Part shown: piece after piece, positions 21,827 through 23,158 of the stretch
Layout: every line of letters starts with the position of its first letter
Numbering within the stretch: the stretch's first letter is position 1
Origin: Nitrososphaerota archaeon
GTDB lineage: Archaea; Thermoproteota; Nitrososphaeria; Nitrososphaerales; UBA183
Direction: 5' to 3'
NCBI GenBank assembly: GCA_027886925.1
Contig: JAPCJN010000011.1
Span: 9,119-32,276 of the forward strand
DNA length: 23,158 nt
Notes under the pieces: model-generated
Databases searched by the model: none
Seen by the model: the letters and a program-made list of their open reading frames with translations, nothing else
Told to the model about the DNA's origin: nothing
Program-made: the position numbers and the translations under genes

Positions 21827-21964
21827 ATGGATGAGGGCTTCATGGTGACCAGCGCCAGATTGGCGACGGATGTCCAGCCCGTCGTCTGCGATGTATGTGA
21901 CGCTTTGGTCGAATCTGAGAAGAAGGACAGGCACCTCTACGCGGAGCATGGTATCTTGGCATAA
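21827..21964 (+). CDS. Mini C2H2-type zinc finger protein
   Basis: A 45-residue ORF from ATG 21827 (or 40 residues from ATG 21842). VVCDVCDALVESEKKDRHLY with AEH following gives Cys-x2-Cys-x11-His-x4-His, a plausible single C2H2 zinc finger, and the protein ends AEHGILA right after it. Short one-finger proteins are frequent in Nitrososphaerota and often have no assigned role. No clear TATA box was identified. The frame is open further upstream to 21752, but that part overlaps the repeat-protein remnant and is unlikely to be coding. Confidence 0.5.
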   Translation: MDEGFMVTSARLATDVQPVVCDVCDALVESEKKDRHLYAEHGILA

Positions 21965-22037
21965 AGCTCCAGGTTTGGTTCGAGAACTCAGGTCGACATA
22001 TGATAACAGACCCGGAGCTCGCCGATTCTTCTGCTGT

Positions 22038-23158
22038 CTACCTTGCGTATCTCGACCAGTTTTCGCCCAGGTGCTCCCCCAAACGCGTCGCCAGCGCCAT
22101 CACGGTCAGCTGCGGGTTGACGCCGAGGGAGGTCGGGAAGATGCTCGCGTCACAGACGAACAGGTTCTCAAAGCCGTGCGCCTTCGAGTGCGAGTCCACG
22201 ACCGAGCCGCGCTCCATCCCAGGCCCTGACATCCTGTTGCCGCCCTGCGGGTGTGCGGACCCCAAGCCTATTGCCTCCGGGGTCACGCCTCTCACATCGA
22301 TGAGGCCCAGGTCATCGTCGCCGTAGAGGATCGTCGGTCTTCGATGCGAGGTGATGACCCTCGTCGCGCCCGCCGCGAAGAGCGCCCTCGCAGCGCTCTT
22401 CATCCCTTCGATCATCATCCTCGAGTCTCCGGCGCTCAGCTCATAGTCGAGAAGCGCTCCCAACGGGCCGCCCAGGACGACCGTGCCCACGCTCTCGTCC
22501 TGCAATAGCGACCCTATGAGGGCGTAGTGCTTGTATCGAGACATGAACTGCTTGTGCTCATATTCGACTCCTGGAAGCGGCAAGGAGAACTGGTAGGGCG
22601 CGAGGAAGATTGACTCTAGCATGTATCCCCTTTTTCCCGTCTTCAACACGCTGAATTCGTGACAGTGGTATGCCATCGGGATCCCCTGGTTCCCGTTGAT
22701 CTCCTCCTGAAAGTCGCCTATCATCGCGGGCGAGGGGTGGATGGCGACGCCCTTTCCGACCTGGCCGTTTATGTCGAGGCCGCTTGCGAGCAGGAGCTGC
22801 GACGACGCGATTGTACCTCCTGCCACGAGCGTCACCTTGGACTTCACGTTGAGCTCGAACTGCTTTCCTCCTTTTCCGGAGATCGTCGCCTTCACTCCCG
22901 CGACGCGGTTCCCGGATTTCACCAGTTTGTAGGCCGAGGTATCGGCATAGATCTTGACAGGGTCGCCCGGCAGCTCCTGCGTGTCTGGGATGTACGTCTC
23001 GAGCATGCTCTGCTTCGTCCCGTAGGAGCAGCCGATCTGGCAGAGCCCGCACTGCTTGCAGTCCTTGCAGTTCCGGGAGTTAGCCGCCGAGGCCCAGCCG
23101 AGCTTTTCGGCGCCCCTCTTGAGGACGAGGTTGTTCTTGTTCAAGGCATACTCCGGGA
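22038..23158 (-). CDS. GMC-family FAD oxidoreductase with Cys-rich motif, N-terminus cut by window edge
   Basis: About 373 C-terminal residues of a flavin-dependent alcohol/sugar-type dehydrogenase. The reading is open to the window end (PEYALNKNNLV), so the FAD-binding N-terminus is missing here. Near the visible start is NCKDCKQCGLCQIGCSYGTK, five cysteines in Cys-x2-Cys-x2-Cys-x2-Cys-x3-Cys. VTLVAGGTIASSQLLLASGL is the mid GMC block. The C-terminal domain has AHPQGGNRMSGPG, FVCDASIFPTSLGVNPQLT and MALATRLGEHL, the catalytic His/Asn and flavin-closing motif. The substrate is unknown. Similar Cys-rich segments occur in bacterial GMC dehydrogenases that hold an Fe-S cluster, so this may pass electrons to a carrier rather than O2. 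That is inference. Confidence 0.88.
   Translation of the reverse strand, partial: PEYALNKNNLVLKRGAEKLGWASAANSRNCKDCKQCGLCQIGCSYGTKQSMLETYIPDTQELPGDPVKIYADTSAYKLVKSGNRVAGVKATISGKGGKQFELNVKSKVTLVAGGTIASSQLLLASGLDINGQVGKGVAIHPSPAMIGDFQEEINGNQGIPMAYHCHEFSVLKTGKRGYMLESIFLAPYQFSLPLPGVEYEHKQFMSRYKHYALIGSLLQDESVGTVVLGGPLGALLDYELSAGDSRMMIEGMKSAARALFAAGATRVITSHRRPTILYGDDDLGLIDVRGVTPEAIGLGSAHPQGGNRMSGPGMERGSVVDSHSKAHGFENLFVCDASIFPTSLGVNPQLTVMALATRLGEHLGENWSRYAR

Noticed and set aside
1..23158. CRISPR array, toxin-antitoxin pair or defence island
   Set aside because: No regularly spaced repeats, no Cas-like gene and no toxin gene beside the ribbon-helix-helix ORF were seen.

Overview
The window is archaeal. 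It carries sn-glycerol-1-phosphate dehydrogenase (archaeal lipid stereochemistry), archaeal NadM, two 20S proteasome beta subunits, an aCPSF1/FttA termination nuclease, RtcB with archease, RtcA, a PDCD5-like protein and LysW-dependent lysine/arginine genes. High G+C, two beta subunits, a Sulfolobus-type zinc ferredoxin and the LysW pathway point to the TACK group, most likely Nitrososphaerota (Thaumarchaeota). No ammonia-oxidation gene is visible, so the lineage within that group is left open. Many genes start with TTG or GTG about 25-30 bp downstream of an A/T-rich TATA-like box, which suggests widespread leaderless transcription.

Layout. 1-1232 (minus): 5' end of fttA, directly behind an active proteasome beta gene. 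1426-2466 (plus): egsA. 2480-5025 (minus): FKBP prolyl isomerase, class V aminotransferase, nadM. 5100-6833 (plus): rtcA and a second proteasome beta subunit whose catalytic Thr is replaced by Ala. 6903-7519 (minus): a puzzling, possibly decaying ribbon-helix-helix locus. 7573-9460 (plus): membrane-anchored coiled-coil protein, rpiA and zinc ferredoxin.

9461-12300 is an accessory island between core genes. It holds a free-standing LAGLIDADG protein with an N-terminal helix-turn-helix region, palindromic sites, a frameshifted transposase tail and a small exported protein.

12316-13512 (plus): PDCD5-like protein and a PAC2-family proteasome chaperone. 13535-16147 (minus): exported Thr-rich protein, rtcB and archease. 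16271-18301 (plus): lipoate ligase and threonine ammonia-lyase. 18304-20475 (minus): lysK, lysX, lysW. 20804-21232 (minus): universal stress protein. 21233-22030 is gene-poor and holds a repeat-protein remnant and a mini zinc finger. 22038 to the window end (minus): a Cys-rich GMC oxidoreductase.

Functional themes are protein turnover (two beta subunits, PAC2 chaperone), RNA processing and repair (FttA, RtcA, RtcB, archease) and amino-acid/cofactor metabolism. The most unusual points are the inactive-looking beta subunit, lysW and lysX apparently lacking a standard start codon where homology puts it (ACG in both), the ribbon-helix-helix locus broken by one in-frame stop and a frame change, and the mobile-element island. 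I did not find a clearly new multi-gene system.
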